Shown: positions 18,280 to 26,928, numbered from the stretch's first letter. The stretch: 52,641 nt of DNA from Acinetobacter silvestris (GCF_002135235.1 NZ_NEGB01000011.1:1-52641); one strand, 5' to 3'. The notes: generated from the letters alone by a model not told the origin. Made by a program: numbers and translations.

Positions 18280-20074
18280 GTGAATCTCCCTTCATGTCAG
18301 TTGATGGGGCAATTTTTGCGTCCACCGTCTGACTAGGTTGTGAGGGTTGAATTCTCTGAGTAGAAACCTCTCCATCAGTCACATTGGCAACAATCAGCTT
18401 ATTCATCATACCCGCGCTCATGTGATACAACAGATGGCAATGAATCGCCCATTCCCCTAACTCATCGGCAGTCAGCAAGGTAGTCACCGTTTTACCTGGT
18501 GGCACAATAACCGTATGTTTATTGGGCATATCTACAGATGCTTGGCCATTTTCAAATTGCATAAACATGCCATGTAAATGCATCGGATGCGCCATCATAC
18601 TGTCGTTAATAAATTTCACTCGGATACGCTCACCATATTTCACTTTCAATGGTTCAGCATCACTGAATTTTTTACCATTAATGGTCCAAATATAGCGCTC
18701 CATCGTCCCACCTAAACGAATCACCAATTCACTCTCAGCTTCACGAGTGTCTAGCTGTGGATTTAATGACTTTAAATCACTATATTGCAAAGCTTTATCA
18801 CCTTGCGGTGTAGAGGCATTTGCCCAGCCATAAACCACATTTTCATTTTTAGGCTTGGTTTTAGCTACAGCTTGATGTTCAGAGTGATCCATATCTGACA
18901 TCAGAGCGTGATTCATCTTCGAATGATCCATGTCTGGCATAGACGCTTGACTCATTGCACTATGATCCATTTTAGAGTGGTCCATATCCATACCATCATG
19001 GCCCATATCTTCCATCGTTAATAATGAACGTGGGCGAGATTCAGGCATGTGAATAGCATGATGCATGGGTGTTAATTCATTATGCAAAGTCCCGATTGCA
19101 AAGCCAGAACGATCGATAGATTCAGCTTCAATCTGATAATGTCCGGTTTTCGGCTCGACAATGACATCATAGGTTTCTGCTGTCCCGATCCGAAACTCAT
19201 CTACGGGCACAGGTTTGACTGGCTGACCATCCGCACTGACTACCGTCATTTTTAAGTTTGGAATACGCACATCAAAAAATGACATTGCTGAAGCATTGAT
19301 AAAACGTAACCGTACTTTTTCATTTGGCTTAAACATGGCTGTCCAATTTTGTTCAGGTGTTTTGCCATTCACTAAAAAGGTATAACCTGTGACATCTGAT
19401 AAATCGGTTTTTAACATCCGCATCTGATTCCACATTTTGCGGTCAGACCACGTTGCTTTTACGCCATCACGCTGTACTTGTTTCCAGACATCGCCCAGCG
19501 TTTCACGTTGGTTTTGATAGTACTCTGCTGAAATTTTTAGATTTTTTTGAATCTGATCACTGGTTTGCTCATGAAAATCTGACAACATCACCACATAATC
19601 ACGATCCGTCTGTTCATGTTGAGCTAGTGGCTTTTTATCTTTCGGATAAATCACCAAGGAGCCATATAAACCATCCTGCTCCTGTCCTTTGGAATGTGCA
19701 TGGTACCAATAGGTTCCACTTTGGCGAACTTTGAATTTATAGACAAAATCACCATTGGGCTTAATTGCATTAAAACCATTAAAACCTGGTACACCATCCA
19801 TGAGACCAGGCAGTAATAAACCATGCCAATGAATAGAAGAATCTTGGTTTTTTAAATTATTATGTACATGAATGACCGCATCTTCACCCTCTTCAAATTC
19901 TAAAAGTGGCGCAGGGAATTGACCATTCACCGTAATGCGTTTGACTGACTTGCCCGTAATATTGACCGTACCTTCAGCAATATTTAGATGGTACTCTTTG
20001 ACTTCTGCCAACACCCAAGTGGATGCAGATAGACATAGCCCTAAAAGCAGAGCTTGCTTGATATGAATAGACAT
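18266..20074 (-). CDS. copA: Periplasmic multicopper oxidase CopA (copper resistance)
   Basis: 602 residues, three cupredoxin domains. Copper ligands are visible in HWHGLLLP, YWYHAHSKGQEQDGLYG, HPMHLHGMF and HCHLLYHMSAGM. A Met/Asp/His-rich insert (about residues 355-405, repeated MDHSKM units) is typical for cuprous-ion binding. Role: oxidises Cu(I) to Cu(II) and binds copper in the periplasm. The N-terminus (MSIHIKQALLLGLCLSAS) looks like a Sec signal without the twin arginine usual in Pseudomonas CopA. The Shine-Dalgarno AAGG is 7 nt before the ATG and is inside a hairpin with the end of the upstream gene. Confidence 0.94.
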   Translation of the reverse strand: MSIHIKQALLLGLCLSASTWVLAEVKEYHLNIAEGTVNITGKSVKRITVNGQFPAPLLEFEEGEDAVIHVHNNLKNQDSSIHWHGLLLPGLMDGVPGFNGFNAIKPNGDFVYKFKVRQSGTYWYHAHSKGQEQDGLYGSLVIYPKDKKPLAQHEQTDRDYVVMLSDFHEQTSDQIQKNLKISAEYYQNQRETLGDVWKQVQRDGVKATWSDRKMWNQMRMLKTDLSDVTGYTFLVNGKTPEQNWTAMFKPNEKVRLRFINASAMSFFDVRIPNLKMTVVSADGQPVKPVPVDEFRIGTAETYDVIVEPKTGHYQIEAESIDRSGFAIGTLHNELTPMHHAIHMPESRPRSLLTMEDMGHDGMDMDHSKMDHSAMSQASMPDMDHSKMNHALMSDMDHSEHQAVAKTKPKNENVVYGWANASTPQGDKALQYSDLKSLNPQLDTREAESELVIRLGGTMERYIWTINGKKFSDAEPLKVKYGERIRVKFINDSMMAHPMHLHGMFMQFENGQASVDMPNKHTVIVPPGKTVTTLLTADELGEWAIHCHLLYHMSAGMMNKLIVANVTDGEVSTQRIQPSQPSQTVDAKIAPSTDMKGDSHAHH

Positions 20075-20129
20075 AACTTAACCTTAATATTTAAAAATAA
20101 AATGAATTTTAAAAAAGTTAGGTTAAGTT
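20075..20129 (-). promoter_or_regulatory. Hairpin that sequesters the copA ribosome-binding site
   Basis: 20075-20084 (AACTTAACCT) and 20120-20129 (AGGTTAAGTT) form a perfect 10-bp stem with a 35-nt AT-rich loop. On the mRNA, one arm is the last three sense codons of the upstream CopL-like gene plus the first base of its stop. The other arm is the copA Shine-Dalgarno region, directly touching the ATG. A ribosome finishing the upstream gene would melt it, so copA translation is probably coupled. Confidence 0.6.
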
Positions 20130-20654
20130 TTTAGGAGGTCGTAGAATTTCTTGCCAATGCCCTGCAAGATGCCGAGCTTGATAAGCATGACCTGAAGATT
20201 GATTTTGATAGACCATCACAGGCGGAGAAAGCTCAACCGCAGCAACATTCAACCATACAATCATTGCCTGACATGCCATAAGACTACAATCCGGACACTG
20301 TTGATGCTGTATTTGTCCCGCATCTGATACAGAGATACAGCTGGCTTTTTGTGCCATATTTTTTAAATCGGCAAATGCTGCTGATGTTGTATCGTTATTG
20401 CTCTGCTCCAGCATCTGCTGACAATGACTGCTCATCTGTGCAGCTGACATGTCCGACATATCATGTTTAGCACTTGCATCACTGCTTGATAAATCACTGT
20501 TCGACATTTCTGAATGAGTCTGCATCATCTGTTCATGTTGAATCCGCATCTCGATATGCATGCTCTGAGTTGAAGCAACAGACACACCACTCCACCCTAT
20601 GGCAAAAACCATAAGACAAACAAACCACATCTGTTTGCAGAGCTGTATGAACAA
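20118..20654 (-). CDS. CopL-like Met/His/Cys-rich periplasmic protein, leader gene of the copper operon
   Basis: 178 residues. A signal peptide ends near GVSVAS. The mature part is rich in Met, His and Ser (MHIEMRIQHEQMMQTHSEM, KHDMSDMSAAQMSSHC), then has a CPDCSLMACQ cysteine cluster and a hydrophobic stretch. It ends GHWQEILRPPKNLT, like CopL and related DUF2946-type proteins. In Xanthomonas, CopL lies upstream of copAB and is needed for copper-induced expression. That match here is by position and pattern only. The start is probably TTG at 20654, with AGG 7 nt before it; the next ATG (20630) has no ribosome-binding site and would shorten the signal peptide. Confidence 0.65.
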   Translation of the reverse strand: MFIQLCKQMWFVCLMVFAIGWSGVSVASTQSMHIEMRIQHEQMMQTHSEMSNSDLSSSDASAKHDMSDMSAAQMSSHCQQMLEQSNNDTTSAAFADLKNMAQKASCISVSDAGQIQHQQCPDCSLMACQAMIVWLNVAAVELSPPVMVYQNQSSGHAYQARHLAGHWQEILRPPKNLT

Positions 20655-20691
20655 AATAGAACCTACGGTTATATTTATGATGAATAATCAG

Positions 20692-20724
20692 AGCATAGCC
20701 AATAAATTTCGGATTGGCAAATCC
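20692..20724 (-). promoter_or_regulatory. Predicted promoter and operator of the copper operon
   Basis: On the minus strand TTGCCA (20715-20720) and TATGCT (20692-20697) are 17 nt apart. A 5-bp dyad GGATT-4-AATCC (20711-20724) covers the -35 element. The 17-nt spacing suits an ordinary or response-regulator-activated promoter rather than a CueR-type one, which needs 19-20 nt. No regulator gene lies in the window. Confidence 0.45.
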
Positions 20725-20833
20725 GTGACCTTATATTTTTAAAATAAAAAACCACTCGCTGATAAATATTTATCCAGAACAATTATTAATCACAGATAAA
20801 AAATACAGCACCTTTGTATATGACGTTATAAGA

Positions 20834-20862
20834 TAAAAAAGAGCTCACTTGAGCCCTTTTTA
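20834..20862. terminator. Intrinsic terminator between rpe and the copper operon
   Basis: A-run, then GAGCTC-actt-GAGCCC (20841-20856), then a T-run: a hairpin of 4 bp plus outer A-T pairs with one mismatch, usable from either strand. It is most likely the end of the rpe transcript, lying about 140 nt after its stop. Confidence 0.6.
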
Positions 20863-20882
20863 TACACTTTCTGTCTATAGTA

Positions 20883-20895
20883 TAAACAATTGATC
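20883..20895 (-). promoter_or_regulatory. IHF-like site beside the DnaA-box array
   Basis: On the minus strand this reads GATCAATTGTTTA. It matches the IHF consensus WATCAANNNNTTR at all fixed positions except the first. It ends 26 nt from the first DnaA-box-like repeat. Weak on its own; notable only because DnaA-regulating loci often pair with IHF. Confidence 0.35.
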
Positions 20896-20920
20896 TCACT
20901 TTGTTTAATCTATGCTCAGC

Positions 20921-20977
20921 TTATCCATACTGTTATCAACATGGTTATCCATAGATTTATCTACAAACTTATCCACA
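20921..20977 (+). repeat. Five DnaA-box-like 9-mers at an exact 12-bp pitch
   Basis: Starting at 20921, 20933, 20945, 20957 and 20969 are TTATCCATA, TTATCAACA, TTATCCATA, TTATCTACA and TTATCCACA, all on the plus strand and all separated by 3 nt. The last is a perfect DnaA box (TTATNCACA); the others differ at one or two positions. The array lies in the gap just after the rpe stop. The 12-bp unit could be read as four codons, but no gene with a ribosome-binding site is seen here. Confidence 0.8.
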
Positions 20978-21002
20978 ATTTTACAATTAAACTGTGAGAA
21001 TA

Positions 21003-21689
21003 CTAAGCGTTTACAGAACCAACTTTCGCAAGCTCTAAACGCATTTCATCAATCACAGCTTTATAATCAGGTTTACCAAAAATTGCTGAACCTGCAACAA
21101 ACATATCAGCGCCTGCTTCCGCAATTTCACGAATGTTTGCTGGTCCTACGCCACCATCGACTTCTAAACGAATATCACGACCAGAAGCATCAATAATTTG
21201 GCGTGCTTTACGTAATTTTTCCAAAGTCATCGGAATAAATTTTTGACCGCCAAAGCCTGGATTGACACTCATAATTAAAATTTGATCGACTTTATCTAAA
21301 ACATAATCTAAATAATGTAATGGTGTACCTGGATTAAACACTAAACCAGCTTTGGCTCCGCCATCTTTGATCAACTGCAATGAACGGTCAATATGATGCG
21401 ATGCCTCAGGATGGAAAGTGATGATATCCGCGCCTGCTTCTAAAAAGTCACCAATTAAGCGATCTACAGGTGAAACCATCAAATGCACATCAATTGGTGC
21501 TTGAATCCCATATTTTTTTAAAGCCTTACATATACCTGCACCAAACGTTAAATTCGGTACATAGTGGTTATCCATCACATCAAAATGAACAACATCTGCA
21601 CCAGCTTCAAGTACATTATCGACTTCATCTCCTAAACGAGCAAAATCTGCAGATAAAATTGAAGGTGCGATTAAGTATGGCTTAGACAT
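21003..21689 (-). CDS. rpe: Ribulose-phosphate 3-epimerase
   Basis: Interconverts ribulose 5-phosphate and xylulose 5-phosphate in the pentose phosphate pathway. The protein is 228 residues, a TIM barrel. Signature segments: [14 protein letters not shown] at the start, [18 protein letters not shown] (metal-binding His/Asp), [19 protein letters not shown], and [12 protein letters not shown]. The frame extends 20 codons upstream, but [13 protein letters not shown] from 21689 is the family N-terminus and has AGG 8 nt before it. The intergenic gap downstream holds the DnaA-box array. Confidence 0.95.
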   Translation of the reverse strand: MSKPYLIAPSILSADFARLGDEVDNVLEAGADVVHFDVMDNHYVPNLTFGAGICKALKKYGIQAPIDVHLMVSPVDRLIGDFLEAGADIITFHPEASHHIDRSLQLIKDGGAKAGLVFNPGTPLHYLDYVLDKVDQILIMSVNPGFGGQKFIPMTLEKLRKARQIIDASGRDIRLEVDGGVGPANIREIAEAGADMFVAGSAIFGKPDYKAVIDEMRLELAKVGSVNA

Positions 21690-21903
21690 GGAATAACCTA
21701 GATGTGAGTTTTTGAATATCACAATTATAGCAAACTTGGCCCGTTTCAACTTTTCAAATCTAGATTCTTTTCTAGATTTAAATCATCGCGTGTTAATGCC
21801 TCTGGACGAATATTGCAAAAATGCAACGTATTGTTCTATTTCTACAGCAGGCTTATAGTCTCAACTTTGCTAAATTAGCCCTTAAAATTAAGAGTAAATC
21901 AGA

Positions 21904-22182
21904 ATGAAAAGCCATACTTCAATTTCAACCCATGAAGCAAAGCGCATTGCAAAAAGACTTTTAAATCATTGGAAACATAAATTTGAAGTCTCTGAAACAG
22001 AAACGATGTTTAGTATTTTTATGCCTGAAACAACCGTTGTTTTAACTGCTGAAATCGATCAATTAATTGTTGATATCGACACGCAGCTTGAAGACTATAC
22101 GCGAATAGAACAAGTAGTGGTTGACCATCTAAATCGAATGGCACAACAAGAATTTTTAGTAGCATGGCAACATACTGCTTAA
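21904..22182 (+). CDS. DUF2218-family protein
   Basis: 92 residues, no signal peptide or membrane segment. The sequence (HEAKRIAKRLLNHWKHKFEV, then a short beta-rich stretch and LEDYTRIEQVVVDHLNRMAQ) matches the DUF2218 family, whose function is unknown. AAGAG lies upstream of the ATG at moderate distance. It stands alone, divergent from rpe and convergent with the M48 protease. Confidence 0.75.
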   Translation: MKSHTSISTHEAKRIAKRLLNHWKHKFEVSETETMFSIFMPETTVVLTAEIDQLIVDIDTQLEDYTRIEQVVVDHLNRMAQQEFLVAWQHTA

Positions 22183-22197
22183 TTAAACATTAGCCAT

Positions 22198-23292
22198 CTA
22201 TTTAGATGGCTGTTGAATATTTGATTGTGAATGTTTTAGCTCAAAATCACGTACCATTTGAATCCGCTCTGCTGTAGCAGGGTGTGAAGATAAAACCTCC
22301 CAAATATCTAAATTTATCGAATTTTTACGATCTGTCTGTTTTTCATGTTGTTGCTGATCTTTTTCAGTATTAATCGATGCTTCATTTAAACGCTGTAAAA
22401 AATTTGCAAAATGAGCAACTTCAATATTTTGCTTGTACATTAAATTTAAAGCATATAAATCAGCTTCTTGTTCAAATTTACGCGAGTAGTTAGCGCCCAA
22501 AACGGCCACGGGAATAGAGCTAAGTAAATCTGAACTATCACCAGTCATCGCAATATATAAAATGCTAAATCCTAAACTTGATAAGGCTTGTTGTAAGCTA
22601 TGCCGTTGTATTAAATGCCCTTGCTCATGTGCCAATACCGCTAAGATTTCTTGATCACTATGTGCCAACTCAACCAATTCATCTGTCACGACAATGGTAT
22701 TATTGGGCAAAGCTAAAGCATTCGCACCTAAACGCTCTCCATTGCGGAATATAATTTTGGCAGGATGACCTTGTGCAATTTTACTCAAATATTCTGACTG
22801 AATTTGCGCTTGTTGCCCCTTGGCTAGCTGCGTCGGCTTGGTCCAATCCATCACATATTCTTGAGCTTGATTGCCCAATTTTTGTAATGTATTTTCGGGT
22901 AATTCATCGGCCACAATTTTTGCTGCCATGGGGATGCCCCATTTGAGTACGGCGAATCCTAAAGCAATTACAAAGACCATACTGAAAATAATGAGCGATG
23001 GGGTTTTTTCTAGTTTCCATATTTTTTGCTGAAAATTTTTATGGCCCAGTTCTAACCATTCTGGAATTTCATTGTTCAAAAATTCAATTCGCGCATCATG
23101 ATCCAATTCAATGACGGGGTATTTTTTACCTAAAGCACCAATCAGTATCATCTGTGCTGTCTGCAATTTTTGGTTTTTCATCCCATGATCATGATATTTA
23201 ACCAGAACAGAATACTGATCTAATGCCATTAACTCAGCCTGATGAGGTTTAGAGAGCACACCATCATAAAAAATAACGGAAACAGATTTCAT
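22198..23292 (-). CDS. Membrane-anchored M48-family zinc metalloprotease
   Basis: 364 residues. The N-terminal ~95 residues are a small non-enzymatic domain and one membrane helix lies near 98-120. The M48 domain follows, with the zinc motif HEQGH at 222-226 (His222, Glu223, His226) and the third ligand probably in EQEADLYAL. The family includes HtpX and BepA, which degrade misfolded membrane or outer-membrane proteins. This protein's substrate is not known. It lies 20 nt after a YjgN-family gene; the two are probably one transcript. Confidence 0.88.
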   Translation of the reverse strand: MKSVSVIFYDGVLSKPHQAELMALDQYSVLVKYHDHGMKNQKLQTAQMILIGALGKKYPVIELDHDARIEFLNNEIPEWLELGHKNFQQKIWKLEKTPSLIIFSMVFVIALGFAVLKWGIPMAAKIVADELPENTLQKLGNQAQEYVMDWTKPTQLAKGQQAQIQSEYLSKIAQGHPAKIIFRNGERLGANALALPNNTIVVTDELVELAHSDQEILAVLAHEQGHLIQRHSLQQALSSLGFSILYIAMTGDSSDLLSSIPVAVLGANYSRKFEQEADLYALNLMYKQNIEVAHFANFLQRLNEASINTEKDQQQHEKQTDRKNSINLDIWEVLSSHPATAERIQMVRDFELKHSQSNIQQPSK

Positions 23293-23312
23293 CTTCGTCT
23301 ATCCCCTCTTAC

Positions 23313-24425
23313 TTATAATGAAATATCTAAATCAAAAATATCACTTATTTCTTCTGCTATCGCACTATGATCCGTCTGAATCATGTTCATCATCCGATCT
23401 GGATCATCTTGTAGATGTAAACTTAACGACTCAACTTGATATTTATATAAGCGAATGGCAGCCCAAGCAGACATCAAACCAATACTTAAAATTTTCACAA
23501 TCCAATTACTCGCCACAATCCAAGCATAACGCCATTGATTACAATCTGTTTTAAATTGGCTTTGGCTAATGGTGGTATTATTCCAAGTTGTAATAAAAAT
23601 TCGTGCTTGGATCAATGGTCTAACAAAAATTAAAGCGCAGATATAAATGACTAAAACGATCCCCGCACCTGATTGAGTTAAATTAATATTATGGGAAAAA
23701 TTCATGCCTAAAATGATTAGTAAGATGATTAATATTATAAAAATCCCGACCAATAAAAAGATAGGAACATATACCGCAGACATATAATCTGCCCATGAAT
23801 TATTTAATTTAAACTTCAATTGTCCCGCATAAAGATGATTCAGCACATAACGCTTATATAACCAGATGACGACAGGCGTAAATAAACCGAGTGTAAACAC
23901 GATAATTAACAAGCTAAGAAAAAACTGTTTATAGGCTTCTTTATTTGTACCATCAAAATAAAAGCGACTATTGGCATATTTACTATTACGTGAAGTAAAC
24001 CGAATGGTTGCGCGTAATAACCAAGGCAATGCCAAATAAATGAATAGACCACCAAATACAGCAATCCTCATTTCCAAGTATCCAGCTACTGCAAATGCAG
24101 CCCATATACTGATTGCAATTAAGCGACCAATTAAAATCTTAGTCGGTAAGCCGGTAAAATCAAAAAAACGTTGGAAAAACTCAGTATTACTATAAAAATA
24201 TCTGAGTCGCCTTACTTTAGCCCATGGTGCATACAAGCTTAAAGTTGCAATGGTTAACAGAATATTCACGATCCATATACCAAAATATTCCATGGCCTCA
24301 CCATGAAATTTAAAACGATATACCTTAGCTAAATCAGATCGTTGCGTCGGAGGCTCTGTAGGAATAGAAGAAGGAAATCTAGGATTATGCGATTCTGAAA
24401 AAATGTGCTCTTGTTGTTCTTGCAT
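23313..24425 (-). CDS. YjgN-family (DUF898) inner-membrane protein
   Basis: 370 residues with about eight hydrophobic segments. The family pattern is clear at the start (FHGEAMEYFGIWIVNILLT then SLYAPWAKVRRLRYFYSNT) and it is repeated in the second half (SAWAAIRLYKYQVESL). Function unknown. Its coupling to the M48 protease 20 nt downstream suggests the two act together at the membrane. Confidence 0.82.
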   Translation of the reverse strand: MQEQQEHIFSESHNPRFPSSIPTEPPTQRSDLAKVYRFKFHGEAMEYFGIWIVNILLTIATLSLYAPWAKVRRLRYFYSNTEFFQRFFDFTGLPTKILIGRLIAISIWAAFAVAGYLEMRIAVFGGLFIYLALPWLLRATIRFTSRNSKYANSRFYFDGTNKEAYKQFFLSLLIIVFTLGLFTPVVIWLYKRYVLNHLYAGQLKFKLNNSWADYMSAVYVPIFLLVGIFIILIILLIILGMNFSHNINLTQSGAGIVLVIYICALIFVRPLIQARIFITTWNNTTISQSQFKTDCNQWRYAWIVASNWIVKILSIGLMSAWAAIRLYKYQVESLSLHLQDDPDRMMNMIQTDHSAIAEEISDIFDLDISL

Positions 24426-24632
24426 TATTTTCTCTTATTTTTAAGTATGAAAGAATTCATCACAAATTATTTTATGCTGTTAGTTTATATTCTTTTAAGT
24501 GGATAATAAATAGTCGTAAAATTAAATAACTTAGCTTAACTAGATATCTTATGTCTATTTTTTATTTTCTAAGTCAATCGCTTGCAATAAAAAATTAATT
24601 TAATATCAGATATCTAGCCTCAGCTCAAACCA

Positions 24633-25469
24633 TTACTTTTGTAGTTGTAATGCATGGAATTGTAGATGATCATCCATAAAGCTTTGAATAAAATAATAAC
24701 CGTGATCATAACCGTCGTGTAATCTTAAAGTCAGCTTTTGTCCGACTTTATTGCACGCTTGTTGAAATGTTTCAGGATGTAACTGGCTATAAAATTGATC
24801 ATTTAAACCTTGATCAATTAAGACTTCAGTAAATTTTTGTCCCATAGTTAAGACTAATTGAGTTGCATCATGCTTTGCCCATTCAGCTTGATCATCGCCT
24901 AAATAATTTGAGAAGGCTTTTTCACCCCAAGGACATTCAGTTGGCGCACATATTGGTGCGAAAGCAGAAACAGACTTAAATTTTTCAGGATATTTCCACG
25001 CTAAGGTTAATGCACCATGCCCGCCCATGGAGTGCCCAAAAATCCCAATTGCATGATTTAAAATTGGAAAGGTTTGTACAATGGTAGGATAAATCTCATC
25101 GACAATATAACTTTCCATTTGATAATGCTCAGCCCACGGCTGTTGAGTCGCATTCAGATAAAAGCCTGCACCTTGCCCTAAATCCCAAGCATCTACATCT
25201 GCAACGCCTTCTCCACGGGGAGAAGTATCTGGTGCAATGAGAATTAAACCCAATTGTGCTGCCAATCGTTGTGCATGTGCCTTAATAACAAAAGTATCTT
25301 CAGTACAGGTTAAGCCTGCCAAGTAAAATAAAGCAGCACATTTCTGCCCTTGTAATGCTTGAGGTGGCAAATATATAGCTAGCTTACTCTTGCCACGAAG
25401 TGCTTGAGATGTCATTTGATAAATACGTTGCTCGCCATCGAAACAGCGATTCGTTTGAATAAGCTCCAT
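24633..25469 (-). CDS. fghA: S-formylglutathione hydrolase
   Basis: Hydrolyses S-formylglutathione to formate and glutathione in formaldehyde detoxification. The protein is 278 residues, an alpha/beta hydrolase of the esterase D type. The nucleophile serine is in IGIFGHSMGGHGAL; LAGLTCTEDTFV and the C-terminal HDGYDHGYYF (catalytic His) are also typical. Three ATGs compete; 25469 has AAGGA 7 nt upstream and gives MELIQTNRCF. It is 13 nt after the C13 peptidase stop. A partner glutathione-dependent formaldehyde dehydrogenase is not in the window. Confidence 0.93.
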   Translation of the reverse strand: MELIQTNRCFDGEQRIYQMTSQALRGKSKLAIYLPPQALQGQKCAALFYLAGLTCTEDTFVIKAHAQRLAAQLGLILIAPDTSPRGEGVADVDAWDLGQGAGFYLNATQQPWAEHYQMESYIVDEIYPTIVQTFPILNHAIGIFGHSMGGHGALTLAWKYPEKFKSVSAFAPICAPTECPWGEKAFSNYLGDDQAEWAKHDATQLVLTMGQKFTEVLIDQGLNDQFYSQLHPETFQQACNKVGQKLTLRLHDGYDHGYYFIQSFMDDHLQFHALQLQK

Positions 25470-25482
25470 CATATTTTCCTTG

Positions 25483-26928
25483 TTATTGGTGAGCAACGGT
25501 TAAATTCTGTGGCGTTATCTTTTGAGTAGGTATGACTACAGACTCGGTATGACTTGTGGTTTGTATATTGGCTTGAGGAAATAAATGTTGTTCTAATTGT
25601 GGCAACATTAATTCCATATTTTTACCAATTACCCACTGAGGTTCCGATGGTTCAAAACCTTGGGCACTTTCCCATTTTGCTACCGTTTCAGCTGCTTGAT
25701 TAAATGCGGCTTTAATGGTTTTTTGTTCACGCATCGCTTGATCAAAAAAGGCGCGACCAAAATAAGTATAATCGGCTTCATTTGAACATCCAAATGATGC
25801 CCGATCAGCTGCGGATGCAGTGATAATTAAGGTATCAGGAGATTGTAAAGCAGGTACAAAACTACCTGAATAACATGCTGAAATCACAATGACTTTCCAA
25901 CGAATGCCTGATTTATCTAAAGCCTCTCTCAACCATTTTGGATCGACATCATCTAAAGCGATTGGCTCATTTTCCATTTCAAACTGATTGGGCAAACCGT
26001 GTGATGTCATATATAAAAATAAGACATCACTTTCCTTATTCATTTGTTGTCCAATACGGCGTAAAGCTAAATCCATACTGGTTTTCGATGCAATGGGAAT
26101 GTCAGTCAAAGTTTCAGGATTATTCACCAACTCCATCGAACGACCAAAAGTGCCAAACCGTGTATCAAACTGTTCTTTAATTCGCTCTATTTCAAATTTA
26201 AAAACATCTTGATAACTGGCGCCTGCAACACCTAAAAAATACCAATGTGTTTGAGCAAACTCACCAAATTGAATTTGCTCAATGGATTTATTTAATAGGC
26301 GACTTTGCGCATAGAAAGCAGTTTCAGATAATGTGGCTGGAGACTCTTCAACCTTCCAAATGGGTTGATCTTTAACTGACATTTGCCACACGATTAAAGT
26401 GAATAATGTTGCGAGCATAATTAATGCACGCTCCCACCATGGCCACTTCAGTTCACGTGCAAAAACCCAAACGACCGCTAAGCTCTGCCAGACAAATAAC
26501 ACCATAAAAATGATCGGTAGATAATCGTAGGTAAAGCTGGGAAGAATATCTAAACTACCCAAATATTGAATGAAACTTTGCAATAAGGCAATATGTGTAT
26601 CTAGCACCAACCACAATAAAGCGGGCACTAACATCAAGCGTGAATTATTGGTTCGTTGTGAAAGAAAAATACCCACAATCAGGGCAATAAATGGCCACAA
26701 TGCATAACTGACGAGGCCTTGCTTATTAAATACGCCACCATCACCTGCGACTAACCAACTAAATAAGGTATTCGCACTCCCACCTAAAATCCCCCAAAAA
26801 ATCAGTTGGAGAATTGAGGGACGAACGATTTGTAACGATTTTCGAGACCCTAAAAATAACCACAAACCTGCACGTTGGTTACTTTTTAAATCATGCCAGA
26901 AATTAATCGAGGGTTTAAGGTCTATCAT
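25483..26928 (-). CDS. Membrane protein with C13 (legumain/caspase-like) peptidase domain
   Basis: 481 residues. The N-terminal half has about five hydrophobic segments (residues 20-175) and the C-terminal half is soluble. The peptidase dyad is visible as His310 in YMTSHGLP and Cys352 in ISACYSGSF, 42 residues apart as in legumain-type enzymes. A following DTLIITASAADRASFGCSN also fits clan CD. Natural substrates are unknown. It lies 13 nt before fghA on the same strand. Bacterial C13 proteins are little studied, so a proteolytic role rests on the motif only. Confidence 0.85.
   Translation of the reverse strand: MIDLKPSINFWHDLKSNQRAGLWLFLGSRKSLQIVRPSILQLIFWGILGGSANTLFSWLVAGDGGVFNKQGLVSYALWPFIALIVGIFLSQRTNNSRLMLVPALLWLVLDTHIALLQSFIQYLGSLDILPSFTYDYLPIIFMVLFVWQSLAVVWVFARELKWPWWERALIMLATLFTLIVWQMSVKDQPIWKVEESPATLSETAFYAQSRLLNKSIEQIQFGEFAQTHWYFLGVAGASYQDVFKFEIERIKEQFDTRFGTFGRSMELVNNPETLTDIPIASKTSMDLALRRIGQQMNKESDVLFLYMTSHGLPNQFEMENEPIALDDVDPKWLREALDKSGIRWKVIVISACYSGSFVPALQSPDTLIITASAADRASFGCSNEADYTYFGRAFFDQAMREQKTIKAAFNQAAETVAKWESAQGFEPSEPQWVIGKNMELMLPQLEQHLFPQANIQTTSHTESVVIPTQKITPQNLTVAHQ

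Noticed and set aside
20912..21196. Plus-strand frame of 94 codons starting in the DnaA-box array (LSILLSTWLSIDLSTN...)
   Set aside because: No ribosome-binding site; its first part is the 12-bp repeat read as codons and the rest is antisense to rpe.
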